Shown: positions 39,254 to 48,896, counted from the stretch's first letter. The stretch: DNA of 64,000 nt from DATMER01 sp040349255 (GCA_040349255.1 JBEQUE010000161.1:1-64000), one strand, 5' to 3'. The notes: generated from the sequence alone by a model not told the origin. A program made the numbers and translations.

Positions 39254-39895
39254 ATGGCTTCAGCGCCGCGAAGGAGATTTCTGCTCTTCCTGTTGTTGAC
39301 GGCTGTGTCGGTGAGTCCGGCCATGGCCGCGCCGGTCCTGACCTTCGAGCCGCAGGCGGTCGCGGCCTCCGGCATCACGCCGAAGGGAAGGGTGGTCTGG
39401 TTCAGCATCGCCCGGGAGATCTCGCGGCGGGCGGCCACGATCGTGCCGCGGATCGAGCTGGCGGCCGACGAGGACGGCGACGGCCAGGTGCGCTTCGACC
39501 TCGGACGAGACGTGCCGCTGCGCTCGATCTGGTTTGCGGTCGACCTGGAGACCGGCGAGGCCGGCGTGGCGGCGCCGGAGGACTTCGGTCTGCAGGAAGC
39601 GGAGCTCCCGGCCCGGGCGATCCCGGCGGCGCTCAACGGGCTCGACCTGGACAGGCGATTCATCTATGCCCTTCTGGTCAGGCCCGGAGCCGGGGCCTGG
39701 GTGCTGCGGGCGGGAGACGGCAGCGCCCTGGACGAGGATGGCGCTCCCGATGGAACGCTCCGTGCCCGGCTGGCGAGCTTCACAGGCCTGGGACCGTCTC
39801 CGCTGCCGTCGCCCACGCACGTCTCGGCGCGCGACCTCCTGCTCGTCATCGATCCGAACCGCATGGAATTCCTGCGGCTCCGGGTGGGACACTGA
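39254..39895 (+). CDS. Exported hypothetical protein upstream of the RHS gene
   Basis: A 213-residue protein from ATG 39254 with an AGGAG site. A Sec signal (RRRFLLFLLLTAVSVSPAMA) is followed by a beta-rich domain (VLTFEPQAVAASG, GRVVWFSIARE, DGDGQVRFDL). I do not recognise a family. It ends 3 bases before the RHS gene start, which strongly suggests co-transcription and perhaps a role in the secretion or anchoring of the RHS product. Confidence 0.7.
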   Translation: MASAPRRRFLLFLLLTAVSVSPAMAAPVLTFEPQAVAASGITPKGRVVWFSIAREISRRAATIVPRIELAADEDGDGQVRFDLGRDVPLRSIWFAVDLETGEAGVAAPEDFGLQEAELPARAIPAALNGLDLDRRFIYALLVRPGAGAWVLRAGDGSALDEDGAPDGTLRARLASFTGLGPSPLPSPTHVSARDLLLVIDPNRMEFLRLRVGH

Positions 39896-39898
39896 GCC

Positions 39899-42800
39899 GT
39901 GCGACGCCTGCTGCTCGTTCCCGCCCTGTTGTGCTGCGGCAGCCTCGCGGCCGATCCCTTTCCCACCCAGGAACGCGGATTCCAGGCGGAAAGAGCCTTC
40001 TACGTCGGCGACTTCGACACGGTAAACCTTTTCAACGGCAACCTCGTCCTGGCCATCCCCATCGGAGGCTCGTATCCGGTCGGCGGCAGCCTCTCCTATG
40101 GCCTGACCCTGACCTACAACAGCAACGTGTGGGATTTTCAGGAGGACGAGATCGGAGTCTACAGGCAGGCCCTCCCCAATCGTCTCTCGAACGCCGGTCT
40201 GGGCTGGCGCCTGTCGCTGGGCGAGTTGCTGGATCCCACCGGGCCGGAAAACGACATCGGCCTCTGGACGTACGTGGGAGCCGACGGTGGAGAGCACTCC
40301 TTTCGCAGCACGCTTCACGAAGGCGAGCCGGTCGTCAACGGAGTCGAGTACACCCGCGACGGCAGCTATCTTCGCCTCCGCACCGTCAACGCCAACACCC
40401 GGGCAGTGGATTTTCCCGCCGGCATGACCCAGACGTTCACAGGCGTTGGAAACCATCGCTGGCGCCTCTCCCGGATCGAAGATCGTTTCGGCAACTGGGT
40501 CAACGTCTCCTACACCCTGAACGGCAGCGGCGAGGTGACGGCCTGGACCATTCAGGACCAGCACGGGCGGGTCCAGACCGTCAACTTCATCCCGGCGAGC
40601 CACTATGGCCGGGTGGTGGGAAGCGTGGTGCTGACGGCCTTCGGCGGCGCGACCGCGACGTACACATTCAACTACGTGTCCCTCAACATTCCGCCGGCCT
40701 GTCCGCACAATGATCCTGTGATCGACGGCTACCTGGTGCCTTTTCTGAGCTCGGTCGAGCTCCCGGATGGATCGAGCTATTCGATGCCTCCCGGCGATTA
40801 TCACGTGAACAAATCGGTCAATTGCCGCCTGCCCGGCGTGCTCAAGGCGATCACCACGCCTCTGCTGGGCCGGATCGAGTGGACCTACGCGAACTACGAT
40901 TTTCCAGCTCCGACCGACGAGAGGCCCTGGCGCAACCTCTCGGCCGGCGTTTCCGTTCGCACCCTGAAGGACCACTCCGGCACGGTGGTGGGCACCTGGC
41001 GGTATACGCCGGCGCTGAATCCGCTTCCGGGTCCCAATCAGTTGGGACGGGAAGCGATCCGCACCGTGGTCACGCCGCTCGGCGACAAGACCGAGAGCTA
41101 CTTCTCGGTCGCCCTCGACGACTCCGACGCGGACTGGAGCAAGTTCGACTACGGTCTTCCGTTCAGCCGGTTCGCCGACGACGGAGCCGGCCGGTTCCTT
41201 TCCACGCGTGTCTGGGACTGCGACGCCGGTGCGGTCAACTGCGCCCTCAAACGATCCACCTATGTGACCTATGAAAGGGATCAGGGGCTTATCGATGCCG
41301 GGGACTTCCAGGCCAACCTGGACCGCAACCGCCGGATTTCCGCGACCAGGACCGTCTACGAAGATGACGGAGGAAAGTACGAGGCGACGGTCTCCTCGTC
41401 CTTCGACGGCCTGGGCCACTATCGCCAGACCGATCTTTCGGGCTCGTTCGACGCGGGCAACACCGCGGCACTGTTCACGAATTACAACGCCAACCGGGGA
41501 ACCTATCCGAGCGGCTTCGTGATGCTCAATGGGAACGAGCCCTGGGTGCTCGATACGTACACCGAACAGACGCGGACGGAGGGGAATGTCACCGCCAGGA
41601 CCGAGCATTGCTTCGATGCCGCCACGGGCTTTCTTCTACGCACGCGGACGCTCAAGACGGGGACCGCCCGGGGCTTCAACGACCTGGTGGCGGTTTTCAC
41701 CCACTCCGGCGGCAACCTGACCCGCGAGGATTATTTCGGAGGCGACGTGCAGACCGTGGGCCTGGGCGAGCTGTGCGGCCTGTCGCTGGTGAACAACCAG
41801 TACCGGATCGATCACACGTGGCAGTACGGAGTGGGAAATCTTTCCCAGTATCATGACGGAGCCGGCAATCCCTTGTCGTTCAAGAGCCTCGACACGGATA
41901 TCGACCCGTCCTCGGGCCTGGTGAAAAAAAGCCGCGACACCTCGCTGGTCGGCACCAGCTACGAATACGACGCCATGGGCCGGCTGACGGCGGCCAAGCC
42001 GGACTCGGGCCACGATGGCTGGACGGTCTACGCCTACAGCCGTTCACTCGGAGCGGCTTCGCCCGCGCAGGTCCAGATCTCGCGCCGGCCCAATGGCGGC
42101 GGCACGGCCCTGGCCGAATCGATCATCAAGTACGACTCCTTCGGCCGTGTCTGGCAGGAGCAGACGAAGATGCCGGGCGGCACCTGGTCGGTGCGCGAGA
42201 CGAGCTACAACGCGCTGCACTGGAAGACGCAGGTCAGCGAGTTGGGCAACACGTCCGAGACGACTCAGTACCTCAACCACGATCCGTTCGGCCGGCCCGC
42301 GATCATCCGTCCGCCGGACGGCATGTCCCACGACGTGGCCCTCTCCTATCTAGGGGTCCGGAAGGTGAGCCGGACCTCCAAGGTGGGCAACAGCATCACG
42401 GGCTCGACCATCAACGAGGTGCTTTCCACCACCCAGGAGCTTTACGATCGCCAGGGCCGTCTCTATCAGGTAAAGGAACAGGCGGAGACGAACGGCAACG
42501 ATACGACCACGACCTATTCCTACGACGTCGGCAATCGGTTGAGCCGGGTGCAGCAGACAGCCGCGGCCGGGACGCAGAACCGCTCTTTCACCTACGACAA
42601 CCGGGGATTCCTGACGAGCGAGCAGCATCCGGAGAAGGGCGACAACCCTGGCGGCAACGGTACGGTGACGTACTCGCAGTATGACGCCCGGGGTCACGCC
42701 CGCCGGAAGATCGACGGACCGAACGACCTGACCTTCACCTACGACCGGGCAGAGCGCCTCAGGCAGGTGGACGAAACCGGAGGAGACCCGCTCAAGGTCT

Positions 42801-45124
42801 TCAACTATGGCGCGTCGAACGCCGCGGGCCTGAGGACGAACGGCCGCCTGGAATCGGCCCTGCGCTACAACTACGTGGGTACGCCGTTCAACGCAACGGT
42901 CCTGATCACGGAGACCTATGCCTACGGCGGCCGGCAGGGCAGAGCCTCGAGCCGTACGACGCAGATGACCTTCAACGGGGCTCCGAACGAATCGTTCTCT
43001 CAGTCGTGGACCTGGAACGAGCTCGGAGACCTCGGCAGCGTCACCTATCCGGCCTGCCAGTTCGCGGCCTGCGTGCCGGCGGCGCGCACCATCTCTCCTG
43101 GATACACGAGCGGGTTCCTGACATCGGTGCCGGGCTGGGGGACACTGAGCTATCATCCGAACGGAATGGTCAACCAGATCACCCACTCGAACGGCGTGAC
43201 GGACACCCAGGCCAACGACCCGGACGGCATGAGGCGCCCGTCCGCGATCTCCTCGGCAAAAGTCTCCACGACGCTCTGGAGCTCAGGCGCGTACACCTAC
43301 GACGGCAGCGGCAACGTGGTGAAGACCGGGAACGGATACTTCCTCTACGACCGGGTGAGCCGGTTGATCGAGGGGCGCGTCTACAGTGGCGCGACCGGAG
43401 GCGGCACCCAGAAGTGGCAGAGCTACAGCTACGACGCCTTCGGCAACATTGTCTCCATCGGAGGCACGAGCGGCCGGGCAACGCCGACGAGCGCGATGAC
43501 CAACCGCCTGAACGGGGCCGGAACGCTGTACGACGCCGCGGGCAACCTGACCATATGGAACGGCAACTCGTACCAGTATGACGGCTTCAACCAGATGATC
43601 CGGATGAAATCCGGAGCCGAGGATTGGGTCTATGTCTACACGCCGGGAGACGAGCGCCTCTGGTCCTATCGGGTCGGAGGAGGCGCTTCCCTCTGGGCGC
43701 TGCGGGACCTGGACGGCAGGATTCTCCGCGAGTACGAGGCGCACACCTCCTGGAGCGCCTTCAAGGACTACATCTATCGCGGCTCGCAGCTTCTGGGCTC
43801 CGTCCATCCCGCGGAAGGAACCCGTCATTTCCACCTCGATCATCTTGGGACGCCGAGGCTGGTGACGGCGGGAAGCAAGGGCGGGGATTTCTACACCCTG
43901 GCGCCCTGCCGTGTCCTCGACACCCGCAACCAGGCAGCGCCGCTCAGCGCCGGCGAGACGCGCACGATAGCGCTGGCCGGCGCCTGCGGCATTCCGAGCA
44001 CGGCCTCCGCGGTGTCCCTCAACCTCACCGTGATCGACGCCACAGCCCAGGGCGAGCTGACCGCTTGGCCGTCCAACGAGCCGCAGCCGGTCGCCTCCGC
44101 AATCTCCTATCAGGTGGGCACGAACCGCGCCAACAACGGCATGCTGAAGCTGGGCAACGGCGCGCTGTCCTTCTACGCCAACCAACCTTCCGGCACGGCC
44201 CACCTGGTCCTCGACGTGAACGGCTACTCCACGGAAGACGCCGGAACCGTGCTGGCCTACCACGTCTACTATCCCTTCGGCGAGGAGGCGACGGTCTTCA
44301 ACCAGGACACCGAGCAGATGAAGTTCACCGGTCACGAACGGGATCTTGCGAGCCTGGCAGGGGCGGGGGATGATCTGGACTACATGCATGCCCGGCACGC
44401 GAGCCCGTTGACGGGGCGGTTCTTGAGTATGGATCCGGCAGGGGAGAGCTTCAATCCGAAGGCGCCTCAATCGTGGAATCGATACGCGTATGTACAGGGA
44501 AATCCACTCGCCTACCTTGATCCCACAGGAGAAAACCTCTCGTTCTGGTGGACCGATGAAGAGGATCGTGATCACCTGGAAGAGGTTGCAAACCAGGGAC
44601 TATTTGGAGTTGATTTAAAGGTTGATAGCAACGGCAATTCGACTCTGCAGCCGAATGGTGAGGTGGGACCTCCAAGTCCCGGACAAGCTGCCCTTGCCGG
44701 GGTCTTTGAAATCGCCATAAACCATAAAGCCGACATCAATATATCCTTGGTCAGCGGCGATTCGTCAATCGTCATGGGTTCTTACGAAGACAACGCGATT
44801 GATGTACAGGATGTCAGCCGCATTGGTTTGGGTGAGGCGCTGAGCAGTTCATCTGTCTTGGGGCATGAGATATCAGAACAGACCGCGAAGCAGGTTTTTG
44901 ACTTGAAGAGCATTCGCGTAAAGCCGGGAGACAAAGATACTGCGCACGCCTTCGGATTGGCTTCTCAAGCCGCGATCTCAGGCTTCATGCAGGGTCATCG
45001 TGAAGTAAGGCTGGATGGCAGCCTGAATGGAACGATCATTACCGACCATGTGAGCCAAACCAAGGTTGTTACTGTTACTATCTACGTGCAGCACGGCAAT
45101 GTAGTTAGGATTGGTCGTCAATGA
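39899..45124 (+). CDS. RHS-repeat protein with nested DTR module and a low-GC toxin-like tip
   Basis: A 1741-residue exported protein starting at GTG 39899. An N-terminal signal (about residues 1-18) is followed by a long RHS/YD-repeat shell (for example GLTLTYNSNVW, YDAMGRLTAA, YTYDGSGNVVKTGNGYFLYD). Between HLDHLGTPRLVTA and YHVYYPFGEEAT, which are contiguous in other RHS proteins, residues about 1330-1443 form an inserted FYTLAPCRVLDTR module. The C-terminal core ends with RFLSMDP and NRYAYVQGNPLAYLDPTGEN; the remaining 210 residues or so are a variable tip, encoded by visibly AT-richer DNA. The tip contains GHEISEQ (H1656) and a downstream TAHAFGLA, which could bind a metal, but its activity is not recognised. 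It overlaps a lipoprotein gene, a likely immunity partner. Confidence 0.88.
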   Translation: MRRLLLVPALLCCGSLAADPFPTQERGFQAERAFYVGDFDTVNLFNGNLVLAIPIGGSYPVGGSLSYGLTLTYNSNVWDFQEDEIGVYRQALPNRLSNAGLGWRLSLGELLDPTGPENDIGLWTYVGADGGEHSFRSTLHEGEPVVNGVEYTRDGSYLRLRTVNANTRAVDFPAGMTQTFTGVGNHRWRLSRIEDRFGNWVNVSYTLNGSGEVTAWTIQDQHGRVQTVNFIPASHYGRVVGSVVLTAFGGATATYTFNYVSLNIPPACPHNDPVIDGYLVPFLSSVELPDGSSYSMPPGDYHVNKSVNCRLPGVLKAITTPLLGRIEWTYANYDFPAPTDERPWRNLSAGVSVRTLKDHSGTVVGTWRYTPALNPLPGPNQLGREAIRTVVTPLGDKTESYFSVALDDSDADWSKFDYGLPFSRFADDGAGRFLSTRVWDCDAGAVNCALKRSTYVTYERDQGLIDAGDFQANLDRNRRISATRTVYEDDGGKYEATVSSSFDGLGHYRQTDLSGSFDAGNTAALFTNYNANRGTYPSGFVMLNGNEPWVLDTYTEQTRTEGNVTARTEHCFDAATGFLLRTRTLKTGTARGFNDLVAVFTHSGGNLTREDYFGGDVQTVGLGELCGLSLVNNQYRIDHTWQYGVGNLSQYHDGAGNPLSFKSLDTDIDPSSGLVKKSRDTSLVGTSYEYDAMGRLTAAKPDSGHDGWTVYAYSRSLGAASPAQVQISRRPNGGGTALAESIIKYDSFGRVWQEQTKMPGGTWSVRETSYNALHWKTQVSELGNTSETTQYLNHDPFGRPAIIRPPDGMSHDVALSYLGVRKVSRTSKVGNSITGSTINEVLSTTQELYDRQGRLYQVKEQAETNGNDTTTTYSYDVGNRLSRVQQTAAAGTQNRSFTYDNRGFLTSEQHPEKGDNPGGNGTVTYSQYDARGHARRKIDGPNDLTFTYDRAERLRQVDETGGDPLKVFNYGASNAAGLRTNGRLESALRYNYVGTPFNATVLITETYAYGGRQGRASSRTTQMTFNGAPNESFSQSWTWNELGDLGSVTYPACQFAACVPAARTISPGYTSGFLTSVPGWGTLSYHPNGMVNQITHSNGVTDTQANDPDGMRRPSAISSAKVSTTLWSSGAYTYDGSGNVVKTGNGYFLYDRVSRLIEGRVYSGATGGGTQKWQSYSYDAFGNIVSIGGTSGRATPTSAMTNRLNGAGTLYDAAGNLTIWNGNSYQYDGFNQMIRMKSGAEDWVYVYTPGDERLWSYRVGGGASLWALRDLDGRILREYEAHTSWSAFKDYIYRGSQLLGSVHPAEGTRHFHLDHLGTPRLVTAGSKGGDFYTLAPCRVLDTRNQAAPLSAGETRTIALAGACGIPSTASAVSLNLTVIDATAQGELTAWPSNEPQPVASAISYQVGTNRANNGMLKLGNGALSFYANQPSGTAHLVLDVNGYSTEDAGTVLAYHVYYPFGEEATVFNQDTEQMKFTGHERDLASLAGAGDDLDYMHARHASPLTGRFLSMDPAGESFNPKAPQSWNRYAYVQGNPLAYLDPTGENLSFWWTDEEDRDHLEEVANQGLFGVDLKVDSNGNSTLQPNGEVGPPSPGQAALAGVFEIAINHKADINISLVSGDSSIVMGSYEDNAIDVQDVSRIGLGEALSSSSVLGHEISEQTAKQVFDLKSIRVKPGDKDTAHAFGLASQAAISGFMQGHREVRLDGSLNGTIITDHVSQTKVVTVTIYVQHGNVVRIGRQ

Positions 45125-45774
45125 GAGGTTTGATTAGGCTGTTCTTGACTTCCATGATTCTCCTGGCTTGTCACGGAGGAGTTGACGAGGGAGCGACTCC
45201 TCCGGTACTGGTGCAAGAAGAGTGGCGACGTTACGAGGATGTGTTTCTTCGAGTTTCGCGTCGAGAACCTGTCAGTCGAAGCGAATTTGAGAAGATCAGG
45301 CGTGATCTATGGGAGCTCACAGGCATTCGTCTCGCAGATGAGCCCACGAATGAGCTCTCCAGAAGAGCCTTTGAGAAGGACCGTGAGCGGCTTCAGGTCT
45401 GGTATACGACAAACCGGTCTCGTTTGTACTGGGATTCCCGCGGCCAGCGCATACGAATCTGCACACTCAGAACCTCGCGCGGAGGACTTCCCTCTCGTGG
45501 AGTTGATTTGGTTTGGCGAGCCCATCTGTCGGTACTGGAGGACATTGCAGCAGGAAAGCCATTCGAGGTCACCGAATTCTCGGATGCTCATGCTTTTTTT
45601 TACGACCTGACCAAGATATCAATACCTGCGGATCATAGCTCTGTAGTCGATCTCGTTCCGACGCCTGAAAGTAAAGACACATTACCCGTGCTGATCGATT
45701 GGTACTCAAGAAACAAGAGTCGAGTTTATTGGGATCAGCGCACAGGTACCCCCAAGCTTCGGTCGTCTGGATAG
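45121..45774 (+). CDS. Candidate immunity lipoprotein with duplicated domain
   Basis: A 217-residue protein whose ATGA overlaps the RHS stop. It begins with a lipoprotein signal (LTSMILLACHG; acylated Cys about residue 17). The mature part is two copies of an approximately 100-residue unit: the WYTTNRSRLYWD block at 94-105 recurs as WYSRNKSRVYWD at 194-205, exactly 100 residues later, and SRSEFEKI...LWELTGI matches EVTEFSDA...FYDLTKI. The DNA is lower in GC than the neighbours, like the RHS tip. Location, coupling and composition make it the likely immunity partner of the RHS tip. The family is not recognised. Confidence 0.7.
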   Translation: MRGLIRLFLTSMILLACHGGVDEGATPPVLVQEEWRRYEDVFLRVSRREPVSRSEFEKIRRDLWELTGIRLADEPTNELSRRAFEKDRERLQVWYTTNRSRLYWDSRGQRIRICTLRTSRGGLPSRGVDLVWRAHLSVLEDIAAGKPFEVTEFSDAHAFFYDLTKISIPADHSSVVDLVPTPESKDTLPVLIDWYSRNKSRVYWDQRTGTPKLRSSG

Positions 45775-45792
45775 AAGGCACTGGATACTGTC

Positions 45793-46614
45793 ATGATCGT
45801 TCATCTCCTCGACGGCACCTACGAGCTTTTCCGCCATTTCTACGGCCAGCGCCGGTTCAACAAGGGCAAGGACAAGCCCCTCGGCGCTGTGGGCGGCGTG
45901 CTGCACACGGTGCTGGAGATGATCGAGACGGGGGCGACCCACCTGGGCGTGGCGACCGACCATGTCATCGAGTCCTTCCGCAACCGTCTCTGGCCCGGAT
46001 ACAAGACGTCGGCGGGCGTCGAGCGCGTGCTTCTCGCGCAGTTCGGACCTCTGGAGGAGGCTCTCGCCGCGATGGGCGTCGCCGTCTGGCCCATGATCGA
46101 GCTGGAGGCCGACGACGCGCTCGCCTCCGCCGCCCGCATCGCCGACGGCGACGACAGCGTGGAAAAGGTCTGCATCTGGACGCCCGACAAGGACCTGGCG
46201 CAGTGCGTCCGCGGCGAACGGGTGGTGCAGGTCGATCGCCGGGGAAAGAAGATCCTCGCGGCCGCGGGAGTGCGCGAGAAGTTCGGGGTCGATCCCGAGC
46301 TGGTGCCCGACTTTCTCGCCCTGGTCGGCGACGCCGCGGACGGCTATCCTGGTATCCCGGGGATCGGCCGCAGCACGGCGGCACGTCTGCTCAACCGCCA
46401 CGGCCGTCTCGAGAGCTTCCCGCCCGAGGAGCTGGGAGAGCAACGCGAGCTGGCGTTGCTCTTCAAGGACCTGGCGACGCTGAGGACCGATGCCTCTCTC
46501 TTCCGGGATGCCGGCGACCTGCAATGGCGCGGCCCTACGCCGGCGTTCGCCGAGTGGACGGAGCGCCTTGGAGACGCCCGCCTGCTGGAACGCAGCCTCA
46601 ACGCCCCCACCTGA
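45793..46614 (+). CDS. 5'-3' exonuclease / flap endonuclease (ExoIX-like)
   Basis: A 273-residue stand-alone nuclease of the PolA N-terminal type. Metal-binding acidic residues appear in LLDGTYELF, VATDHVIESFRNRLWPGYK, ELEADDALASAA and WTPDKDLAQ, and the helix-3-turn-helix DNA-binding element is FLALVGDAADGYPGIPGIGRSTAARLL. It is expected to remove 5' flaps or RNA primers. It starts 18 bases after the immunity gene but has normal high GC content, so it probably represents the older chromosomal flank. Confidence 0.9.
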   Translation: MIVHLLDGTYELFRHFYGQRRFNKGKDKPLGAVGGVLHTVLEMIETGATHLGVATDHVIESFRNRLWPGYKTSAGVERVLLAQFGPLEEALAAMGVAVWPMIELEADDALASAARIADGDDSVEKVCIWTPDKDLAQCVRGERVVQVDRRGKKILAAAGVREKFGVDPELVPDFLALVGDAADGYPGIPGIGRSTAARLLNRHGRLESFPPEELGEQRELALLFKDLATLRTDASLFRDAGDLQWRGPTPAFAEWTERLGDARLLERSLNAPT

Positions 46615-46731
46615 ATTGGCGTTGCGACGGACGGGTGTCCGAAATGATTTGCGCCCTCAGTCACTAAGTCATAGGCATGCCTGCGCAGGCTGTCGTTGCG
46701 CCAGTTGGCTGCTGGCCAGGAGGAGGTACGT

Positions 46732-46998
46732 ATGTTGGACTCAGCCGCGCTTGCCGGAATCACGAGTCTCACGGACACGGAGTTGCTGAACCTGTACCTT
46801 TCCCTGTCTCCAGCAGCCCGGGAAATGGCGTTCGCCAGCACTGCCCAAGCGGCACAGATCACAGGCGTATCGATGCGCACGATTCAACTCTGGATCGAGA
46901 GCGGAGCCGTGCGGGCCATTGCCATCGGCAGGAAATATCGGGTTATTCTCGAATCTCTCAAGGAACATCTGGCGAGCCAGATGAACAGGCGCGTCTGA
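46732..46998 (+). CDS. Excisionase/MerR-like helix-turn-helix protein
   Basis: An 88-residue protein from ATG 46732, preceded by AGGAGG. Its C-terminal half, STAQAAQITGVSMRTIQLWIESGAVRAIAIGRKYRV, is a winged helix-turn-helix of the excisionase/HTH_17 type. The N-terminal part is helical. Such proteins bind DNA in integration, excision or transcription control. No integrase is nearby, so a transcription role is more likely. Confidence 0.8.
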   Translation: MLDSAALAGITSLTDTELLNLYLSLSPAAREMAFASTAQAAQITGVSMRTIQLWIESGAVRAIAIGRKYRVILESLKEHLASQMNRRV

Positions 46999-47128
46999 TC
47001 GCGAACTTCACGCAGACGGCGCGATCGGCGAAATTGGCGATAGAGCCCGAACAGCCGCTTTGTCATCCTTCCTTTTGAAGTAAGCCGCCGAGTCCAGTGA
47101 CTCTGCGCGAAACCAAAAGGAGGAATGT

Positions 47129-47707
47129 ATGAACAAGCCTTTTCTCGCCGGGATGGTCATCCTTGCCTTGGTGCTCTTCGCTATCGCCCCTGCCGCACAG
47201 GCCCAGGCCCAGTGCAGTGGTTACTATTGTGAGTTCGAAAACTGCTTCTTCTACGACCAGATCGCGGATGGTACTTTCAGCTTCGGCTGCCCCAACTGGG
47301 GCTACGCCGGAACTGCAGGCGTGACCTTGTCGAACATGTGCGGCTACCCAAACAACGTGGCCTACATCAGCCGCAACCTCTATTCCACGGGAGGAGTCGT
47401 GGCGCAAGTGTTCAGCACCTCGAATGACTTCCTGGATGAGTACTCGTTCGAGTACTTCGTGGAAACGTCGAACATGCAGCCCGGCGATAAGGTCGATGTG
47501 TACGTCATCGAATCGAATGGGTATCCCCCCCAATGGCACCTTGTGGATACGATTACGACCAACGTCTCCTGTCTGAGAAGGGTGCACCACTTCACGAACC
47601 CTGGATGGAAGGGACATCTGATGTGGGTCCGGTTCGAGGGGAACTTCGGGTCGACATCGACGAGCGCGTATATCGACTACGTCGCGTTCTGGCAGAAGAC
47701 CTACTGA
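47129..47707 (+). CDS. Secreted hypothetical protein
   Basis: A 192-residue exported protein with an AAAGGAGGAA ribosome site. A Sec signal covers residues 1-26 (ending AQAQA). The mature sequence is Cys- and aromatic-rich (CSGYYCEFENCFFYD) and beta-rich toward the C-terminus (YSFEYFVETSNMQPGDKVDVYV; HLMWVRFEGNFGSTSTSAYIDYVAFW), which suggests a jelly-roll or similar carbohydrate-binding-like fold. Family not recognised; it appears to be a single-gene unit. Confidence 0.7.
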   Translation: MNKPFLAGMVILALVLFAIAPAAQAQAQCSGYYCEFENCFFYDQIADGTFSFGCPNWGYAGTAGVTLSNMCGYPNNVAYISRNLYSTGGVVAQVFSTSNDFLDEYSFEYFVETSNMQPGDKVDVYVIESNGYPPQWHLVDTITTNVSCLRRVHHFTNPGWKGHLMWVRFEGNFGSTSTSAYIDYVAFWQKTY

Positions 47708-47753
47708 ACCGGAACTGGCTGCGCCCCCTGTCCAGCCAGGGTAGAATGACCCG

Positions 47754-48242
47754 ATGATCGACGAGTGGCTCTTCGTCCTGACTCTCCTTTCGGCGCTGGG
47801 CAGCGGGTTGATGGCCGGGTTCTTCTACGGGTTCTCGACCGTCATCATGAAAGCCCTGGCTCGTCTTGAGCCGCCATGGGGCATCGCCGCCATGAATTCC
47901 ATCAATCTGGTGGTCATCAACCCCTGGTTTCTGGCGGTGTTTCTCGGTACGGGCCTCGCCGGCCTCGCGCTGGCGGTTTCCTCGCTGTTCCGTTGGCACG
48001 AACCGGGAGCCGGCTACCGGCTCGCGGGCGGCCTGCTCTACGTCGCCGGCACGTTTCTCGTGACGATGATCTTCAACGTGCCGCGCAACAATGCCCTGGC
48101 GGCCGTCGACCCGTCGAGCGCCGAAGGCGCCCGCCTGTGGGCGGACTACCTCCGCAGTTGGACCGCCTGGAACCACGTGCGGACGGCCGCGGCGCTGGCG
48201 GCGGCGGCCTTGTTTACGCTCGGGCTCTGCGCGGGCCGCTAG
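47754..48242 (+). CDS. DUF1772 membrane protein
   Basis: A 162-residue protein with four transmembrane segments. The pattern GFFYGFSTVIMKALARLEP, AMNSINLVVINPWF and MIFNVPRNNALA, followed by a conserved Trp region (WTAWNHVRT), matches DUF1772, a group that includes fungal anthrone oxygenase-like proteins. In bacteria its role is not established. A DoxX-like gene follows, which is a frequent partner in redox-stress operons. Confidence 0.85.
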   Translation: MIDEWLFVLTLLSALGSGLMAGFFYGFSTVIMKALARLEPPWGIAAMNSINLVVINPWFLAVFLGTGLAGLALAVSSLFRWHEPGAGYRLAGGLLYVAGTFLVTMIFNVPRNNALAAVDPSSAEGARLWADYLRSWTAWNHVRTAAALAAAALFTLGLCAGR

Positions 48243-48375
48243 CCTCCACCGCCGCGCCGATTTTCTTCAGCCTGTCATGTCGATTCCGGCTCAGTCCGTT
48301 CGACAAGGGTATAGAGGCCGGGAGGCGCCGACCCCTCGGCCTCGCGAAACCACTCAACCAGGAGGAACGGAGATC

Positions 48376-48828
48376 ATGACCATGTCCGAGCCGTCCATGA
48401 ACCCTTCTCGTGTCACCGCCGCCGGGGAGCCCCGGAAGAGATCGGGCCTGAACATCGCCCTGTGGGTCGTGCAGGTGCTGCTCGCGCTTCTCTTCCTGTG
48501 GGCCGGCGGGATGAAGCTGGTCCTGCCGCTGGAGAAGCTGGCCGGACCGGTGCACCTGCCGGGCCTGTTCGTGCGGTTCATCGGCGTGGCCGAGGGGCTC
48601 GGCGGGCTCGGCCTGCTCCTTCCGGGCCTTCTGCGCATCCGGCCGATCCTGACTGTCTGGGCCGCCGCCGGGCTCGTGATCATCATGATCGGCGCAGTAG
48701 CCATCACGGTCCAGGGCGGCGGAGGTGCGGGCATGGCTCTGATTCCCGGGGTGACGGGGCTCCTGGCGGCGTTCGTCGCCTACGGCCGGTGGCGGCTCGC
48801 GCCGCTTCCCGCCAAGCGGATTTCCTGA
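48376..48828 (+). CDS. DoxX-like membrane protein
   Basis: A 150-residue protein with four predicted transmembrane helices, starting at ATG 48376 with AGGAGG upstream. The segment LNIALWVVQVLLALLFLWAG followed by GMKLVLP and FVRFIGVAEGLGGLGLLLPG is the DoxX/DoxX_2 pattern. These proteins are associated with quinol or thiosulfate metabolism in some species, but no specific activity can be claimed here. It sits 134 bases after the DUF1772 gene. Confidence 0.85.
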   Translation: MTMSEPSMNPSRVTAAGEPRKRSGLNIALWVVQVLLALLFLWAGGMKLVLPLEKLAGPVHLPGLFVRFIGVAEGLGGLGLLLPGLLRIRPILTVWAAAGLVIIMIGAVAITVQGGGGAGMALIPGVTGLLAAFVAYGRWRLAPLPAKRIS

Positions 48829-48873
48829 TCAAGCGATGTGCTCCAGCCCGACACAGAATGTACGCACGGTGCT

Positions 48874-48896
48874 CCGGCCTCGCTTCCCGAGGCCGG
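48874..48896 (+). terminator. Hairpin after the DoxX-like gene
   Basis: CCGGCCTCG and CGAGGCCGG form a perfect 9-bp stem with a 5-base loop, 45 bases past the stop codon. No T run follows, so it may act as a weak terminator or stabiliser. The following 110 bases hold no gene. Confidence 0.4.

Noticed and set aside
39260..41608. Long antisense frame across the exported protein and RHS gene
   Set aside because: No start signal or domain; the RHS frame on the other strand has consistent YD repeats.
46732..46998. Excisionase of an integrated element
   Set aside because: No integrase, attachment duplication or tRNA target was seen; the protein is equally compatible with a transcription factor.
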